64,000 bases of DNA from Roseateles sp. YR242 (GCF_900109745.1 NZ_FOAV01000001.1:248001-312000); one strand, 5' to 3'; shown: positions 8,474-20,576, numbered from the stretch's first letter. Notes: generated by a model not told the origin, from the sequence alone. Translations and numbers: made by a program.

Positions 8474-9619
8474 ATGGCCCTGATCCAATATCTGACCCAC
8501 GTCCACATGGAAGCCGGCGCCCGGCGCATGCTGGTGTCGGAATGCGCCCGCGTGGGCATCAAGCGCCCCCTGCTGGTCACAGACGCTGGCGTGAAGGCGG
8601 CCGGCGTGCTGGAGCTGGTGCTGGAATCCTGGTCGCTGACACCGCCCCCGGTCTATGACGGCACGCCGCCCAACCCCACCGAAGCCGCCGTCCTGGCCGC
8701 CGCCACGCTCTACCGCGAGCACCAGTGCGATGGCCTGATCGCCGTAGGCGGCGGCTCCAGCATCGATCTGGCCAAGGGCGTGGCCATTGCGGCCACCCAT
8801 GAGGGCCCGCTCACCCGCTACGCCACCATCGAAGGCGGCGCCGGCAACATCACCAGCCGGGCGGCTCCGCTGATCGCCATTCCCACCACGGCAGGCACCG
8901 GCTCGGAGGTGGCCCGCGGCGCCATCATCATCGTCAGCGACGGCCGCAAGCTGGGCTTTCACAACTGGGAACTGCTGCCCAAGTCCGCCATCTGCGATCC
9001 GGAACTCACACGGCGCCTGCCGCCGCTGCTCACCGCCGCCACCGGCATGGACGCGATTGCGCACTGCATGGAGACCTTCATGTCGTCCGCCTTCAATCCG
9101 GCCGCGGACGGCATCGCGCTGGAAGGCCTGCGCCGGGGCTGGCGCCAGGTGGAACGCGCCACCCGGCACGGCGACGATATGGACGCCCGCCTGGACCTCA
9201 TGGCCGCCAGCACGCTGGGCGCCCTCGCCTTCCAGAAAGGCCTGGGCTGCGTGCATTCGCTCAGCCATGCGCTGGGCGGGCTGATGCCCAAGCTGCATCA
9301 CGGCACGCTCAATGCCGTGTTCCTGCCCACCGTGATCCGGTTCAATGGCGCGCACGACAGCATGCGCAAGGACGACAAGATCGCCCGCATGGCGCATGCG
9401 ATGGGCCTGCAGGAAGGCACCCCCACCGATGAACTGGCTGCTGCGGTAAAGGCGCTCACGGCCCGCTTGGGCCTGCCTACCGGGCTGGCGACCATGGGCG
9501 TGACGGCGGATCTGTACGACCAGATCATCGCTCGTGCAGAGCGCGACCATTGCCACAAGACCAACCCGCGCGAGGCCAGCCACGCGGACTATCGGCGCAT
9601 GCTGGAAGAGTCGATGTAG
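8474..9619 (+). CDS. Iron-containing (group III) alcohol dehydrogenase
   Basis: A 381-residue NAD(P)-dependent dehydrogenase of the iron-activated family. GGGSSIDLAKG near residue 94 is the nucleotide-binding loop and GTGSEV follows near 140. Metal ligands are visible as the Asp and His in TGMDAIAHCME and the His residues in GCVHSLSHALGG and KLHHGTLNAV. The alcohol or maleylacetate-type substrate cannot be told from sequence. AGGAGA lies 8 bases before the ATG. It is transcribed away from the esterase gene; the shared spacer could hold a joint regulatory region. Confidence 0.93.
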   Translation: MALIQYLTHVHMEAGARRMLVSECARVGIKRPLLVTDAGVKAAGVLELVLESWSLTPPPVYDGTPPNPTEAAVLAAATLYREHQCDGLIAVGGGSSIDLAKGVAIAATHEGPLTRYATIEGGAGNITSRAAPLIAIPTTAGTGSEVARGAIIIVSDGRKLGFHNWELLPKSAICDPELTRRLPPLLTAATGMDAIAHCMETFMSSAFNPAADGIALEGLRRGWRQVERATRHGDDMDARLDLMAASTLGALAFQKGLGCVHSLSHALGGLMPKLHHGTLNAVFLPTVIRFNGAHDSMRKDDKIARMAHAMGLQEGTPTDELAAAVKALTARLGLPTGLATMGVTADLYDQIIARAERDHCHKTNPREASHADYRRMLEESM

Positions 9620-9638
9620 GCCCCCGCCCCTGGAGGCC

Positions 9639-9703
9639 GTATACGGAGCCCGCATACGGAGCCCGCATACGGAACCTGCCTACGGAGCCTGCTCTCGGCG
9701 CCT
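9639..9703. repeat. Tandem array, five 13-bp units
   Basis: Five head-to-tail units of 13 bp run from 9639 with the form GCATACGGAGCCC. The first four differ at one to three positions and the fifth is more diverged. The array starts 20 bases after the dehydrogenase stop and lies between convergent genes. Confidence 0.85.
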
Positions 9704-9728
9704 CCACGCGCCGCCTCAGCCCCACACC

Positions 9729-10196
9729 TCAATGCCGCGGGGGGCGATCGACCTCGGTGTTGCGGGCCGGCCGGATGGCCGGCACGTCGGTACCGGCGGT
9801 GAAATTGCCGGGCCGTGCGGTCAGCAGCACCGCCAGCAGGTCGGTCACCTTCAGGGGTTTGTAGAGCAGACGGCTGAAACCCGCCGCGTCCGCCTTCTCC
9901 TGCGTGATCTCCGGGCCGCCCGCGGTCAGGCAGACGTAGGTGGCATGCCGGCCGTCTTCGGCATCGATGACCTTGGCTTCGGCCACCACTTCCAGGCCAT
10001 TCATGTCGGGCATGTCGAAGTCCACGAACACCAGTTCCGGCCTGAACAGCTTGGACAGGCGCAAACCCACCCGGCCACTGTAGGCCACGGCGGTAGCGCA
10101 CCCATAGCAGCGAAACAGCTCGCTGAGGGTGCGGGCACCTTCAGGGTCGTCGTCGATGACGAGCACCCGCAAGGCGGTCGGCGGAACATCGGTCAT
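9729..10196 (-). CDS. Single-domain response regulator (CheY-like)
   Basis: A 155-residue protein that is a receiver domain plus a short basic tail. RVLVIDDDPEGARTL carries the acidic pocket, VFVDFDMPDMNG the phospho-acceptor Asp near residue 59, and YKPLKVTDLL the conserved Lys. There is no output domain, so it would act by protein-protein contact or as a phosphate shuttle. It is divergent from the poly-HAMP hybrid kinase across 245 bases and is the obvious partner for that kinase or the one after it. The T of the (T/S)-A switch position is present in CLTAGG. Confidence 0.88.
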   Translation of the reverse strand: MTDVPPTALRVLVIDDDPEGARTLSELFRCYGCATAVAYSGRVGLRLSKLFRPELVFVDFDMPDMNGLEVVAEAKVIDAEDGRHATYVCLTAGGPEITQEKADAAGFSRLLYKPLKVTDLLAVLLTARPGNFTAGTDVPAIRPARNTEVDRPPRH

Positions 10197-10441
10197 GCGT
10201 CAAAACTCCGGGTAAGCGTGGCCACCGGACAACGTTTTGTCCGGTAGCGAACCCACCGGCAAAACACGTGCCTGAGCACCCCCTCCTAAACCCCCCCTGT
10301 ACCCCCTGTGCGCGGCGATACATTCCCAAAGTTAGGCTGCCCAAGGCCCGCTCAGGTCGCGAACCCGAGGGCGGAGCTGTAACCGTGTGCAGCCGAAAAA
10401 CGGGTCGAGACCCAGCCAAGAGAGAGCGTCGGGAGAATGTT
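10197..10441. other. Divergent intergenic region, receiver gene / poly-HAMP kinase
   Basis: The 245-base spacer between two divergent signalling genes should hold both promoters. GGGAGA five bases before the ATG at 10442 is a good ribosome site for the kinase. The upstream open frame starting at 10268 has no family resemblance and no ribosome site, so I treat it as non-coding. No strong operator palindrome is seen. Confidence 0.5.
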
Positions 10442-13400
10442 ATGAGCGTACTGGAGGAAAGCGTCGCCGTGGTGCCGGCCGAGCATCTGAATGCGATGCT
10501 GATGGCGCTGCACGCGCTGCGACGCGGTGACCCCGACATCCGCCTGCCATTCCATTGGACCGGCGTGGCCGGCAAACTGGCGGACGCCTTCAACGAGGTG
10601 GTGGAGCAGAACGCCAGCATGGCCGCGGAACTGGCTCGCCTGCGCCAGGTGGTGGGCAAGGAAGGCCGACTGAAGCAGCGCGCCTCGCTGCCGGAGATGC
10701 GCGGCTTCTGGGGCGAATCGATCGAATGCATCAATGCCCTGATTGACGACCTGGTTCACCCCACCAGCGAAGCCGCCCGTGTGATCGGCGCCGTGGCCGA
10801 GGGTGACCTGACCAAGAGCATGGCGCTGGAAGTGGACAACCGCCCGCTGCAGGGGGAGTTCCTGCACACCGCCAAGACCATCAACCGGATGGTGGAACAG
10901 CTGGGTGACTTCTCCGCGGAAGTGACCCGCGTGGCCCGCGAGGTGGGCACCGAGGGCAAGCTCGGCGGCCAGGCCAAGGTCAAGGGGGTGGCCGGCACGT
11001 GGAAGGACCTGACCGACTCGGTCAACTCCATGGCCTCCAACCTGACCAGCCAGGTGCGCAACATCGCCGACGTGACCACCGCCGTGGCGCAGGGCGACCT
11101 CTCCAAAAAGATCGAAGTGGACGTGAAGGGCGAGTTCCTCACGCTCAAGAACACCATCAACACCATGGTGGACCAGTTGCGAAGCTTCGCCTCCGAAGTG
11201 ACGCGGGTGGCGCGGGAGGTGGGCACCGAAGGCATTCTGGGCGGCCAGGCGCGGGTGGAAGGCGCCTCCGGCACGTGGAAGGACCTGACCGACTCGGTCA
11301 ACTCCATGGCCGGCAACCTGACCAGCCAGGTGCGCAACATTGCGGACGTGACCAAGGCGGTGGCCGCCGGTGACCTTTCCAAGAAGATCACGGTGGACGT
11401 GAAGGGTGAAATCCTGGAGCTGAAGAACACCGTGAACACCATGGTGGACCAACTGCGGTCCTTCGCGGCGGAAGTGACCCGCGTGGCCCGCGAAGTGGGC
11501 ACTGAAGGCAAGCTCGGCGGCCAGGCCGACGTGCAAGGCGTGGCCGGCACCTGGAAGGACCTGACCGACTCGGTCAACCTGATGGCCTCCAACCTGACCA
11601 GCCAGGTGCGCAACATCGCGGACGTGACCAAGGCGGTGGCCGCCGGTGACCTCTCCAAGAAGATCACCGTGGACGTGAAGGGCGAAATCCTGGACCTCAA
11701 GGCCACCATCAACACGATGGTGGACCAGCTCTCCTCCTTCGCCTCCGAAGTGACCCGCGTGGCTCGCGAAGTGGGCACCGAAGGCAAGCTCGGCGGCCAG
11801 GCCGATGTGCAGGGCGTGGCCGGCACGTGGAAGGATCTGACCGACTCGGTCAACTCCATGGCCTCCAACCTGACCAGCCAGGTGCGCAACATCGCGGACG
11901 TGACCAAGGCGGTGGCCGCTGGCGACCTCTCCAAGAAGATCACCGTGGACGTGAAGGGCGAGATCCTGGAGCTGAAGGCCACCATCAACACCATGGTGGA
12001 CCAGCTCTCCTCCTTCGCCGCCGAAGTGACCCGCGTGGCCCGCGAAGTGGGCACCGAGGGCGAACTGGGCGGGCAGGCGGACGTGCAGGGCGTGGCCGGC
12101 ACGTGGAAGGATCTGACCGAATCCGTGAACTCCATGGCCGGCAACCTGACCAGCCAGGTGCGCAACATCGCGGACGTGACCAAGGCGGTGGCCGCCGGTG
12201 ACCTTTCCAAGAAGATCACCGTGGACGTGAAGGGCGAGATCCTGGACCTCAAGGCCACCATCAACACCATGGTGGACCAGCTCCGTTCCTTCGCGGCGGA
12301 AGTGACCCGCGTAGCCCGCGAGGTGGGCACCGAAGGCAAGCTCGGCGGCCAGGCCGACGTGCAGGGCGTGGCCGGCACCTGGAAGGACCTGACCGAGTCG
12401 GTGAACTTCATGGCCGGCAACCTGACCAGCCAGGTGCGCAACATCGCGGAAGTGACCACCGCCGTGGCCGCCGGTGACCTCTCCAAGAAGATCACCGTGG
12501 ACGTGAAGGGCGAAATCCTGGAGCTGAAGAACACCATCAACACGATGGTGGACCAGCTCCGCTCCTTCGCAGCAGAAGTGACCCGGGTGGCCCGCGAGGT
12601 GGGCACCGAAGGCAAGCTCGGTGGCGAAGCCGATGTGCAAGGCGTGGGCGGCACCTGGAAGGACCTGACCGACTCGGTCAACCTGATGGCCTCCAACCTG
12701 ACCAGCCAGGTGCGCAACATCGCGGACGTGACCAAGGCGGTGGCCGCCGGTGACCTCTCCAAGAAGATCACCGTGGACGTAAAGGGCGAAATCCTGGACC
12801 TCAAGGCCACCATCAACACGATGGTGGACCAGCTCTCCTCCTTCGCGTCCGAGGTGACCCGTGTGGCACGGGAAGTGGGCACGGAAGGCCGCCTGGGCGG
12901 TCAGGCCACGGTGCGCGGTGTCAGCGGCACCTGGAAGGACCTGACCGACAACGTGAACTTCATGGCCGGCAACCTGACCGGCCAGGTGCGCGGCATCGCC
13001 AAGGTGGTGACCGCCGTGGCCAACGGTGACCTGACGCAGAAGCTGACGGTGGAGGCCAAGGGCGAGATCGCTGCGCTGGCCGACACCATCAACAGCATGA
13101 CGGACACCCTGGCCATCTTTGCCGACCAGGTCACCACCGTGGCCCGCGAAGTGGGCGTTGACGGCAAGCTGGGCGGCCAGGCCAAGGTGCCCGGCGCCTC
13201 GGGCACCTGGAAGGGCCTGACAGAAAACGTCAACGAACTGGCGGCCAACCTGACCACGCAGGTGCGCGCCATTGCGGAAGTGGCCACCGCCGTGACGCAG
13301 GGTGACCTGACCCGCTCCATCACGGTGGAAACGCAGGGCGAGGTGGCCTCGTTGAAGGACACCATCAACGAGATGATCCGCAACCTGAAGGACACCACGC

Positions 13401-16261
13401 AGAAGAACACCGAGCAGGATTGGCTCAAGACCAACCTGGCCAAGTTCAGCCGGATGCTGCAGGGCCAGAAGGACCTGGTCACCGTGGGTGAGCTGATCCT
13501 GAGCGAGCTGGCCCCGGTGGTGGGTGTGCAGCAGGCCGAGTTCTATGTGCTGCGCATGTCCGGCGAGACACCGCGACTCAAGCTCTTCGCCAGTTACGCC
13601 TCCGGTGGCCAGGCCACGCACGGCAAGGAGCTGGACCTGGGCCAGGGCCTGGTCGGCCAGTGCGCGCTGGACCAGGAAAAGATCCTGCTCACCAACGTGC
13701 CCGGCACGGCCTTCCGCGTGGCCTCCGGCCTGAGCGAATCCGCCGCGATGGAGGTGCTGGTGCTGCCGGTGGTGTTTGAAGGGCGAGTGCGGGGTGTGCT
13801 GGAGCTGGCTTCGCTGGAGCGTTTCAGTTCCACCCACCAGGCCTTCCTGGATCAGTTGACCGAATCCATCGGTATCGTGATCAACACCATCGAGGCCAGC
13901 ACACGGACGGAAGATCTGTTGCTGCAGTCCCAGTCCCTGGCCGAAGAGTTGCAGCGCCGTCAGCAGGAATTGCAGCAGACCAACCAGGAACTGCAGGACA
14001 AGGCCCGCCTGCTGGCCCACCAGAACCAGGAAGTGGAGCGCAAGAACACCGAGGTGGAACAGGCACGCCAGGCGCTGGAAGAAAAGGCGGAACAGCTGGC
14101 GCTGACCTCCAAGTACAAGTCGGAATTCCTGGCCAACATGTCGCACGAGCTGCGTACGCCACTGAACTCGCTGCTCATCCTCTCCGACCAGCTTTGCAAG
14201 AACAGCGACGGCAACCTGACCCACAAACAGGTGGAGTTCTCCAAGACCATCCACGCGTCCGGCAACGACCTGCTGATGCTGATCAACGACATCCTGGACC
14301 TGTCCAAGATCGAATCCGGCACGGTGGCGGTGGACGTCAGCGAGCTGCGGCTGGACGAGCTGCAACGCACGGTGGAGCGCAGCTTCCGCCACTTCGCGGA
14401 GTCCAAGCATGTGGGCTTCAGCGTGGAAATCGAGCAACCGCTGCCCAAGTCCCTGGTGACCGACGTGAAGCGGCTGCAGCAGATCATCAAGAACCTGCTG
14501 TCCAACGCCTTCAAGTTCACCCATCACGGCCAGGTGAAGTTCACCATCAGTGCAGCCGACAGCGGCTGGTCCCTGGACAACGACACGCTGCAGCATGCCG
14601 GCCCGGTGATCGCCTTCTCGGTGGCGGATACCGGCATCGGCATTCCGCCGGACAAGCAGCAGATCATCTTCGAGGCCTTCCAGCAGGCGGACGGTTCGAC
14701 CTCGCGCAAGTACGGCGGCACCGGTCTGGGCCTGGCCATCAGCCGGGAGCTGGCACGCCTGCTGGGCGGTGAGATCCGGCTGGTGAGCGCACCGGGCAAG
14801 GGCTCCACCTTCACCCTCTTCCTGCCGGCCAGCTACAGCCCCGCGCGGGTCTCGCGCCATGCACGGCCCGGCAACCCCCAGCAGTTGCCCGCCGATGTCG
14901 CCAGCGCCGCCGAACTGGCCGAGGCCACGGTGCAACGGGCAGCGAGCCGCGCGTTGCGGCGCTCGACGGCCCAGACGGAGCCCGCCAAGGAGGTTTCCGT
15001 CGGACGTGAGCTCCGCCGCGAGCATCAGGAGCCGGTGCAGGACAGCGTGGTGTTCGCCAACGTCGCCAAGGACGACCGCGGGGACATCGCGGCTGGCGAC
15101 CGCGTGCTGCTGATCGTGGAGAACGACATCGCCTTTGCCGAGGTGCTGCTGGAATCCGCCCGCCAGTCCGGCATGAAGGGCCTGGTGGCCACCACCGGTG
15201 CCGGTGCCCTCACCATGGCGCAGGAATACCACCCCAGCCTCATCACGCTGGACATCTTCCTGCCCGACATGCAGGGCTGGCGCATCCTGGACCGGCTCAA
15301 GTCGGACCCGGCGACACGTCAGATCCCCATCTGCGTGGTGTCGACCGATGAGTCCCGCGACCGTGCCCTGCGCGCGGGCGCGCTGGGTTTCCTGAGCAAG
15401 CCCCTGCAGTCCCGCGATGCCGTGGACGCCGCACTGCGCGAACTCTCCCGCTACGTCGACCAGCAGACCCGACGCCTGCTGGTGGCCATGCCCGCCGGGC
15501 CGCATCGCGACGAGCTGCTGGCGCAACTGGCCCCGGCGGTCGAAACGATCTTGGTCGACAACCTGGAGCAGGCCCGCGAAGCGATCCAGGTGGCGGACGC
15601 GGCCCTGATCGACACGCACTACAGCCCCTTCACGCCCGGCGAGGCGCGCGACGTGCTGGAGCAGCGCAGCCGCACGGTCGCGATGCCAATCGTGGCGCTG
15701 AACACGGCGGGCGGGCGCGATCCGGACCACCCATGGGCGCGCGCCCATGCTGGCCTGTCTGTCCATCTGGCCACCGACACCACGCAGGCCCTGGCCCATC
15801 TGGGCCTGTTGCTGCACCGCCCCGCTGCGGACCTGAGCGACCAGGAGCGACAGGCTTTGCAGTCGCTGCGCGATGCCAGCGGCTCGCTGAGCGGCAAAAA
15901 AGCGTTGATCGTGGATGACGACATGCGCAACATCTTTGCGCTGGCCACCGTGCTGGACAGCCATGGCATGACCATCGTCTCGGCTGACAATGGCCGGGAG
16001 GCGATCCGTCTGGTCCAGGAGGACCCGACCATCGACATCGTCCTGATGGACATCATGATGCCGGAGATGGACGGCATGGAGACCATGCAACAGATCCGCA
16101 AGCTGCCGCGCGGGCGTGAGCTGCCCATGGTGGCGGTGACCGCCAAGGCCATGAAGGGTGACCGCGAGAAATGCATCGAGGCGGGCGCGTGGGACTACCT
16201 CTCCAAGCCGGTAGATCCCAGCCACATGCTGACGGTGCTGCGGGGATGGCTATGCCATTGA
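10442..16261 (+). CDS. Soluble poly-HAMP hybrid sensor histidine kinase with GAF and two receiver domains
   Basis: A 1939-residue protein with no membrane segment. The N-terminus has one diverged HAMP-like unit and a second beginning near residue 115 ([11 protein letters not shown]). From residue 160 nine 92-residue units follow, each carrying [22 protein letters not shown] and AVAxGDLSKKI. Next come a GAF domain (about 1015-1145), a coiled coil, a HisKA domain with the phospho-acceptor His at 1235 in [11 protein letters not shown], a HATPase domain ([23 protein letters not shown]), and two receiver domains with Asp at 1604 and 1870. A region near 1680-1770 may be a degenerate third receiver. 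The layout recalls fungal group III (Nik1) kinases, which sense osmotic stress through HAMP arrays. The signal here is unknown. It overlaps the next kinase gene. Confidence 0.95.
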   Translation: MSVLEESVAVVPAEHLNAMLMALHALRRGDPDIRLPFHWTGVAGKLADAFNEVVEQNASMAAELARLRQVVGKEGRLKQRASLPEMRGFWGESIECINALIDDLVHPTSEAARVIGAVAEGDLTKSMALEVDNRPLQGEFLHTAKTINRMVEQLGDFSAEVTRVAREVGTEGKLGGQAKVKGVAGTWKDLTDSVNSMASNLTSQVRNIADVTTAVAQGDLSKKIEVDVKGEFLTLKNTINTMVDQLRSFASEVTRVAREVGTEGILGGQARVEGASGTWKDLTDSVNSMAGNLTSQVRNIADVTKAVAAGDLSKKITVDVKGEILELKNTVNTMVDQLRSFAAEVTRVAREVGTEGKLGGQADVQGVAGTWKDLTDSVNLMASNLTSQVRNIADVTKAVAAGDLSKKITVDVKGEILDLKATINTMVDQLSSFASEVTRVAREVGTEGKLGGQADVQGVAGTWKDLTDSVNSMASNLTSQVRNIADVTKAVAAGDLSKKITVDVKGEILELKATINTMVDQLSSFAAEVTRVAREVGTEGELGGQADVQGVAGTWKDLTESVNSMAGNLTSQVRNIADVTKAVAAGDLSKKITVDVKGEILDLKATINTMVDQLRSFAAEVTRVAREVGTEGKLGGQADVQGVAGTWKDLTESVNFMAGNLTSQVRNIAEVTTAVAAGDLSKKITVDVKGEILELKNTINTMVDQLRSFAAEVTRVAREVGTEGKLGGEADVQGVGGTWKDLTDSVNLMASNLTSQVRNIADVTKAVAAGDLSKKITVDVKGEILDLKATINTMVDQLSSFASEVTRVAREVGTEGRLGGQATVRGVSGTWKDLTDNVNFMAGNLTGQVRGIAKVVTAVANGDLTQKLTVEAKGEIAALADTINSMTDTLAIFADQVTTVAREVGVDGKLGGQAKVPGASGTWKGLTENVNELAANLTTQVRAIAEVATAVTQGDLTRSITVETQGEVASLKDTINEMIRNLKDTTQKNTEQDWLKTNLAKFSRMLQGQKDLVTVGELILSELAPVVGVQQAEFYVLRMSGETPRLKLFASYASGGQATHGKELDLGQGLVGQCALDQEKILLTNVPGTAFRVASGLSESAAMEVLVLPVVFEGRVRGVLELASLERFSSTHQAFLDQLTESIGIVINTIEASTRTEDLLLQSQSLAEELQRRQQELQQTNQELQDKARLLAHQNQEVERKNTEVEQARQALEEKAEQLALTSKYKSEFLANMSHELRTPLNSLLILSDQLCKNSDGNLTHKQVEFSKTIHASGNDLLMLINDILDLSKIESGTVAVDVSELRLDELQRTVERSFRHFAESKHVGFSVEIEQPLPKSLVTDVKRLQQIIKNLLSNAFKFTHHGQVKFTISAADSGWSLDNDTLQHAGPVIAFSVADTGIGIPPDKQQIIFEAFQQADGSTSRKYGGTGLGLAISRELARLLGGEIRLVSAPGKGSTFTLFLPASYSPARVSRHARPGNPQQLPADVASAAELAEATVQRAASRALRRSTAQTEPAKEVSVGRELRREHQEPVQDSVVFANVAKDDRGDIAAGDRVLLIVENDIAFAEVLLESARQSGMKGLVATTGAGALTMAQEYHPSLITLDIFLPDMQGWRILDRLKSDPATRQIPICVVSTDESRDRALRAGALGFLSKPLQSRDAVDAALRELSRYVDQQTRRLLVAMPAGPHRDELLAQLAPAVETILVDNLEQAREAIQVADAALIDTHYSPFTPGEARDVLEQRSRTVAMPIVALNTAGGRDPDHPWARAHAGLSVHLATDTTQALAHLGLLLHRPAADLSDQERQALQSLRDASGSLSGKKALIVDDDMRNIFALATVLDSHGMTIVSADNGREAIRLVQEDPTIDIVLMDIMMPEMDGMETMQQIRKLPRGRELPMVAVTAKAMKGDREKCIEAGAWDYLSKPVDPSHMLTVLRGWLCH
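10919..13402 (+). repeat. Nine 276-bp tandem repeats encoding HAMP units
   Basis: Units start at 10919, 11195, 11471, 11747, 12023, 12299, 12575, 12851 and 13127, exactly 276 bp apart with no indel. Units 3 to 7 are nearly identical at the DNA level over long stretches; the first, second and last two are more diverged. This pattern fits recent duplication or gene conversion in the middle of the array. Confidence 0.95.
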
Positions 16262-18501
16262 CCGGCCTGCTGGAAAGCGATGCGAACGCGCCGCAAGAGC
16301 GCGCGAACATCCTCATCGTGGATGACTTGCCTGAGAAGCTGCTGGTCTTTGAGACCATCCTCGCGGACCTCGGCCAGAACCTGGTCATCGTGCGCTCGGG
16401 CAGCGAGGCGCTGCGCGAGGTGCTGCGGCGGGAGTTTGCCGTCATCCTGATGGATGTGAACATGCCCGGCATCGACGGGCTGGAGACGGCGCGCCTGATC
16501 CGGGGCTATCGCCGGTCGGCCCATACGCCCATCATCTTCGTGACGGCGTATGCGGACGAGCTGCAGACCTCGCAGGGGTATTCACTGGGCGCGGTCGATT
16601 ACATCCTGTCGCCGGTCATCCCCGATGTGTTGCGCAGCAAGGTACGGGTCTTCGTGGACCTGTACAACATGCAGCAGCGCCTGCGCCAGCAGGCCCTGGA
16701 GCGCATCGCGATCGCACGGGCCGAGGCGGCGCAGCGGGCTGCGGAGGAAGGCACGCGCCGTTCGATCTTCCTGGCCCAGGCCGGCCGGGAACTGGCGGAT
16801 TCGCTGGACGCCGATGTCGGCATGCGCCGCCTGCTGGCCTTGCTGGTGCCGCGATTTGCGCCGCGCGCGCTGCTGTGGCTGCGCGACACCGGGCGGGGCC
16901 ATGAACGCGTGCTGCGCTGCGAGGCCCCCGCCCTGGAGGGCGAGGCGCCGCTGTACTTCGAAGGGCGGGACGATGTGCTCTCCGAAGTGTTGTACGGCAG
17001 CACCCGCGACACGCTGGAAGCCTTGACCGGCAGCGGCGCCAGGCCGGACGAGGAATCCCCCTCTCGGCTCACCCTGCCCCGCCGCGATACGGGGCATGGG
17101 GTGGTGCTGCCGCTGATCACCGGCGAACGCGTGCTGGGCGGCCTGCTGCTGTGCGACCCGCACCGTCCGCCGGACTGGCCCACGCTGGAAGAACTGGCCA
17201 ACCGTGCCGCCATTGCCCTGGAGAATGCGCGCCTGTACGGCGCCTTGCAGGCCGAGATTGTTGAACGCCGACAGGCCGAGGCCAACCTGCTGGAAGCCAG
17301 CCGCCGCAAGGACGAGTTTCTGGCCATGCTGTCGCACGAGCTGCGCAATCCGCTGGCGCCTATCCGCAATGCGGTGGAGGTGATGCGCCAGGTCGGCGCG
17401 GGGGCGGACCCACGCCTGACCCAGGCCGTTTCGGTGACGGACCGGCAGGTCAAGCACCTGACCCGCCTGGTGGACGAGTTGCTGGATGTGGCCCGCATCA
17501 GCCAGGGCAAGATCGTGCTGAAGACCGAGACGGTGGACCTGCGGGACCTGGTGACGCAGGGCCTGGAGCCGGTGCAGCCGTTGATGGCGGCGCAGCAGCA
17601 AACCTTGATGGTCAAGATGCCAGACGGCCCGGTGTGGATACGCGGCGACGGTGCCCGGCTGATCCAGGTGGTGACCAACCTGCTGCACAACGCCGCGAAG
17701 TACACCGGACCGCAGGGCCGCATCGAACTGAGCCTGGAGATCAACGAGCAGGGCATCGATCTGCGGGTGCGCGACAACGGCCGGGGTATTGAGCCCGAGC
17801 TGCTGCCGCATGTGTTCGACCTCTTCGAGCAAGGCCCACGAGGGTTGGACCGCAACCAGGGTGGCCTGGGCGTGGGCCTGACACTGGTGCAGCGGCTGGT
17901 GCAACTGCACCAGGGCACGGTGGCAGCGCGGAGCGAGGGGCCGGCACAGGGCTCGGAATTCCATGTGCATCTACCGCCGCAACTCGTGGAGGAGGACCAC
18001 GCAGCCGTGCCCCTGCCAGTGGCGGGTACCACTGCTTCTTCCGGCTGGGCGGAGGGGCACAGCGCACAGCCCGCCCGGGACTGCCGGGTGCTGGTGGTGG
18101 ACGACAACCGGGATGCCGCCGACTCCATGGCGGTGTTCCTGGAGCTCGCGGGTTTCGAGACCGGTGTGGAACTGGACGGCCCGGACGCCATCCGCCGATG
18201 CACGGCGGAGCGTCCCCGTGTGGTGTTGCTGGATATCGGCTTGCCTGGGCTGGACGGCTATGAAGTGGCCCGCCGGATCCGTTCGCTACCGGAAATGAAC
18301 GATGCACTGCTGATCGCCCTCACCGGCTACGGCCAGTTGGACGATCGGCGCCGTGCCCATGAGGCCGGCTTCGACGTTCACCTGGTCAAGCCGGCGGATC
18401 CGGATGCGGTGGTGGAGCTGATCGAGGAATGGCGGCAGCGGGATCAAAGGGATCAACGAGAAGGGCTGCCGGATGGCGGCGTGGCTGCGGTGAGTTCATA
18501 G
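16252..18501 (+). CDS. Hybrid sensor kinase, REC-GAF-HisKA-HATPase-REC
   Basis: The product is about 749 residues and soluble. An N-terminal receiver domain has ANILIVDD and the phospho-acceptor Asp68 in LMDVNMPGIDG. A GAF-like region follows (about 180-340), then a HisKA domain with His362 in LAMLSHELRNPL, a HATPase domain (VTNLLHNAAKYT, RDNGRGI) and a C-terminal receiver with Asp661 in LLDIGLPGLDG. Two start codons are possible, at 16246 and 16252; CGGGGA sits at the right distance only for 16252. It overlaps the end of the poly-HAMP kinase gene, so the two are one operon. With two receivers it could take phosphate from the upstream kinase and act as a relay. Confidence 0.93.
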   Translation: MPLTGLLESDANAPQERANILIVDDLPEKLLVFETILADLGQNLVIVRSGSEALREVLRREFAVILMDVNMPGIDGLETARLIRGYRRSAHTPIIFVTAYADELQTSQGYSLGAVDYILSPVIPDVLRSKVRVFVDLYNMQQRLRQQALERIAIARAEAAQRAAEEGTRRSIFLAQAGRELADSLDADVGMRRLLALLVPRFAPRALLWLRDTGRGHERVLRCEAPALEGEAPLYFEGRDDVLSEVLYGSTRDTLEALTGSGARPDEESPSRLTLPRRDTGHGVVLPLITGERVLGGLLLCDPHRPPDWPTLEELANRAAIALENARLYGALQAEIVERRQAEANLLEASRRKDEFLAMLSHELRNPLAPIRNAVEVMRQVGAGADPRLTQAVSVTDRQVKHLTRLVDELLDVARISQGKIVLKTETVDLRDLVTQGLEPVQPLMAAQQQTLMVKMPDGPVWIRGDGARLIQVVTNLLHNAAKYTGPQGRIELSLEINEQGIDLRVRDNGRGIEPELLPHVFDLFEQGPRGLDRNQGGLGVGLTLVQRLVQLHQGTVAARSEGPAQGSEFHVHLPPQLVEEDHAAVPLPVAGTTASSGWAEGHSAQPARDCRVLVVDDNRDAADSMAVFLELAGFETGVELDGPDAIRRCTAERPRVVLLDIGLPGLDGYEVARRIRSLPEMNDALLIALTGYGQLDDRRRAHEAGFDVHLVKPADPDAVVELIEEWRQRDQRDQREGLPDGGVAAVSS

Positions 18502-18557
18502 ATACGCATTGCCTCCTCAATCGCCCCGGCACCGGAGTGCCAGGGCTTGCGTCGCCA

Positions 18558-19856
<1,299 letters not shown>

Positions 19857-19948
19857 GGTGAGCTCCTGTCTTGAGTTGATTGAAGGCAAAAAAGAGGACT
19901 TGCTTGGACTCAAGATTAGGCGGCGGCAGCGCGGCCGTGGAGCTCCAT

Positions 19949-19962
19949 GTCTTATATAAGAC
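19949..19962. promoter_or_regulatory. 14-bp perfect palindrome, candidate aceA operator
   Basis: GTCTTATATAAGAC is self-complementary across 14 bases. It lies about 93 bases before the aceA start codon and its TATA centre may overlap the -10 region, which would suit a repressor site. Short AT-centred palindromes like this are typical of dimeric regulators such as the GntR family. The regulator is not identified. Confidence 0.55.
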
Positions 19963-19990
19963 TCAAAATCTTTTCCTTAAAAATCAACAA

Positions 19991-20002
19991 CTTGAATTCA
20001 AG
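19991..20002. promoter_or_regulatory. 12-bp perfect palindrome upstream of aceA
   Basis: CTTGAATTCAAG is self-complementary. It lies about 42 bases (centre to centre) beyond the GTCTTATATAAGAC palindrome, which is close to four helical turns and on the same DNA face. It could be a second binding site. Confidence 0.35.
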
Positions 20003-20393
20003 AAACCGTATGGCGAAAGTGACTTCTCCATGATGAGAAATTTTGCGGCGGCGCAGCACGGCCATTTTTTGCATAACGGCTCATCGATTTCATGATCTGA
20101 AAAACGTTCAGTTGCCATTCCTATTTCCGCAAATTCCGACGACTCCCATCCGTGCGCATCCCATCAATGCAAGAACTTGTGCAACCCGAAGCGGCCTTCG
20201 AGCCACTACGGCGCTGCATGTCGCGGAATTCCGTTGCCGGCATGCTGCAGCCCCGGCCACGTCGGTGCGCTCCCCGCTTGGCGCAGTGTTTCGCGCGCCC
20301 TGCGTCGCGGGTGGTGTATCGGCATCTTGGCGACATGCGGACGAGGCTGCGGCAAGCACGCCGGCTTCTCACTCATCTCACAGGAGAATTTTC

Positions 20394-20576
20394 ATGATTC
20401 CAGCTCTCATCGGCAGTCTTGCCCAAGGTGCTGTCAGCCAGGTGGCCGGCGGCGCACTGCAACAAGTCCTGGGCGGGGGCCAAGGTGGCGGCCAAGGCGG
20501 CGGCGCCATGGGCGGTGGCCTGGCGTCCGGCCTGCTGAACAACGTCATTGGCGGCCTGACGGGTGGCCTGATCTGA
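20394..20576 (+). CDS. 60-residue Gly-rich small protein
   Basis: The ATG at 20394 is preceded by CAGGAGAATTTTC, a good ribosome site, and followed after the stop by two strong hairpins, so this is a real short gene. The protein is MIPALIGSLAQGAV followed by three GGGQ-type repeats and ends in LLNNVIGGLTGGLI. Over a third of it is Gly. It has hydrophobic ends and no charged residue apart from the termini. It resembles small secreted or membrane-active Gly-rich peptides, or a leaderless bacteriocin-like peptide, but no family is recognised and the function is unknown. Confidence 0.7.
   Translation: MIPALIGSLAQGAVSQVAGGALQQVLGGGQGGGQGGGAMGGGLASGLLNNVIGGLTGGLI

Larger units (their letters stand above)
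19857..20393. other. 537-bp divergent spacer, aceA / small Gly-rich gene
   Basis: No convincing gene. The part from about 19940 to 20060 is unusually AT-rich for this window and probably holds the aceA promoter. It contains perfect palindromes at 19949-19962 and 19991-20002. The remainder leads to the small gene at 20394 and ends in an AGGAGA ribosome site. Open frames here lack codon bias and family resemblance. Confidence 0.6.

Noticed and set aside
10268-10441. Extended N-terminus of the poly-HAMP kinase
   Set aside because: The extra 58 codons have no domain resemblance, whereas the ATG at 10442 has GGGAGA five bases upstream.
10919-13402. Regular repeats as a possible CRISPR array
   Set aside because: The period is 276 bp, the repeats are coding and in frame, and there are no unique spacers.
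10352-16225. 1957-codon open frame antisense to the poly-HAMP kinase
   Set aside because: It is open only because the GC-rich 276-bp repeats have no stop in that frame; the translation is His/Gly/Leu-rich with no family resemblance.
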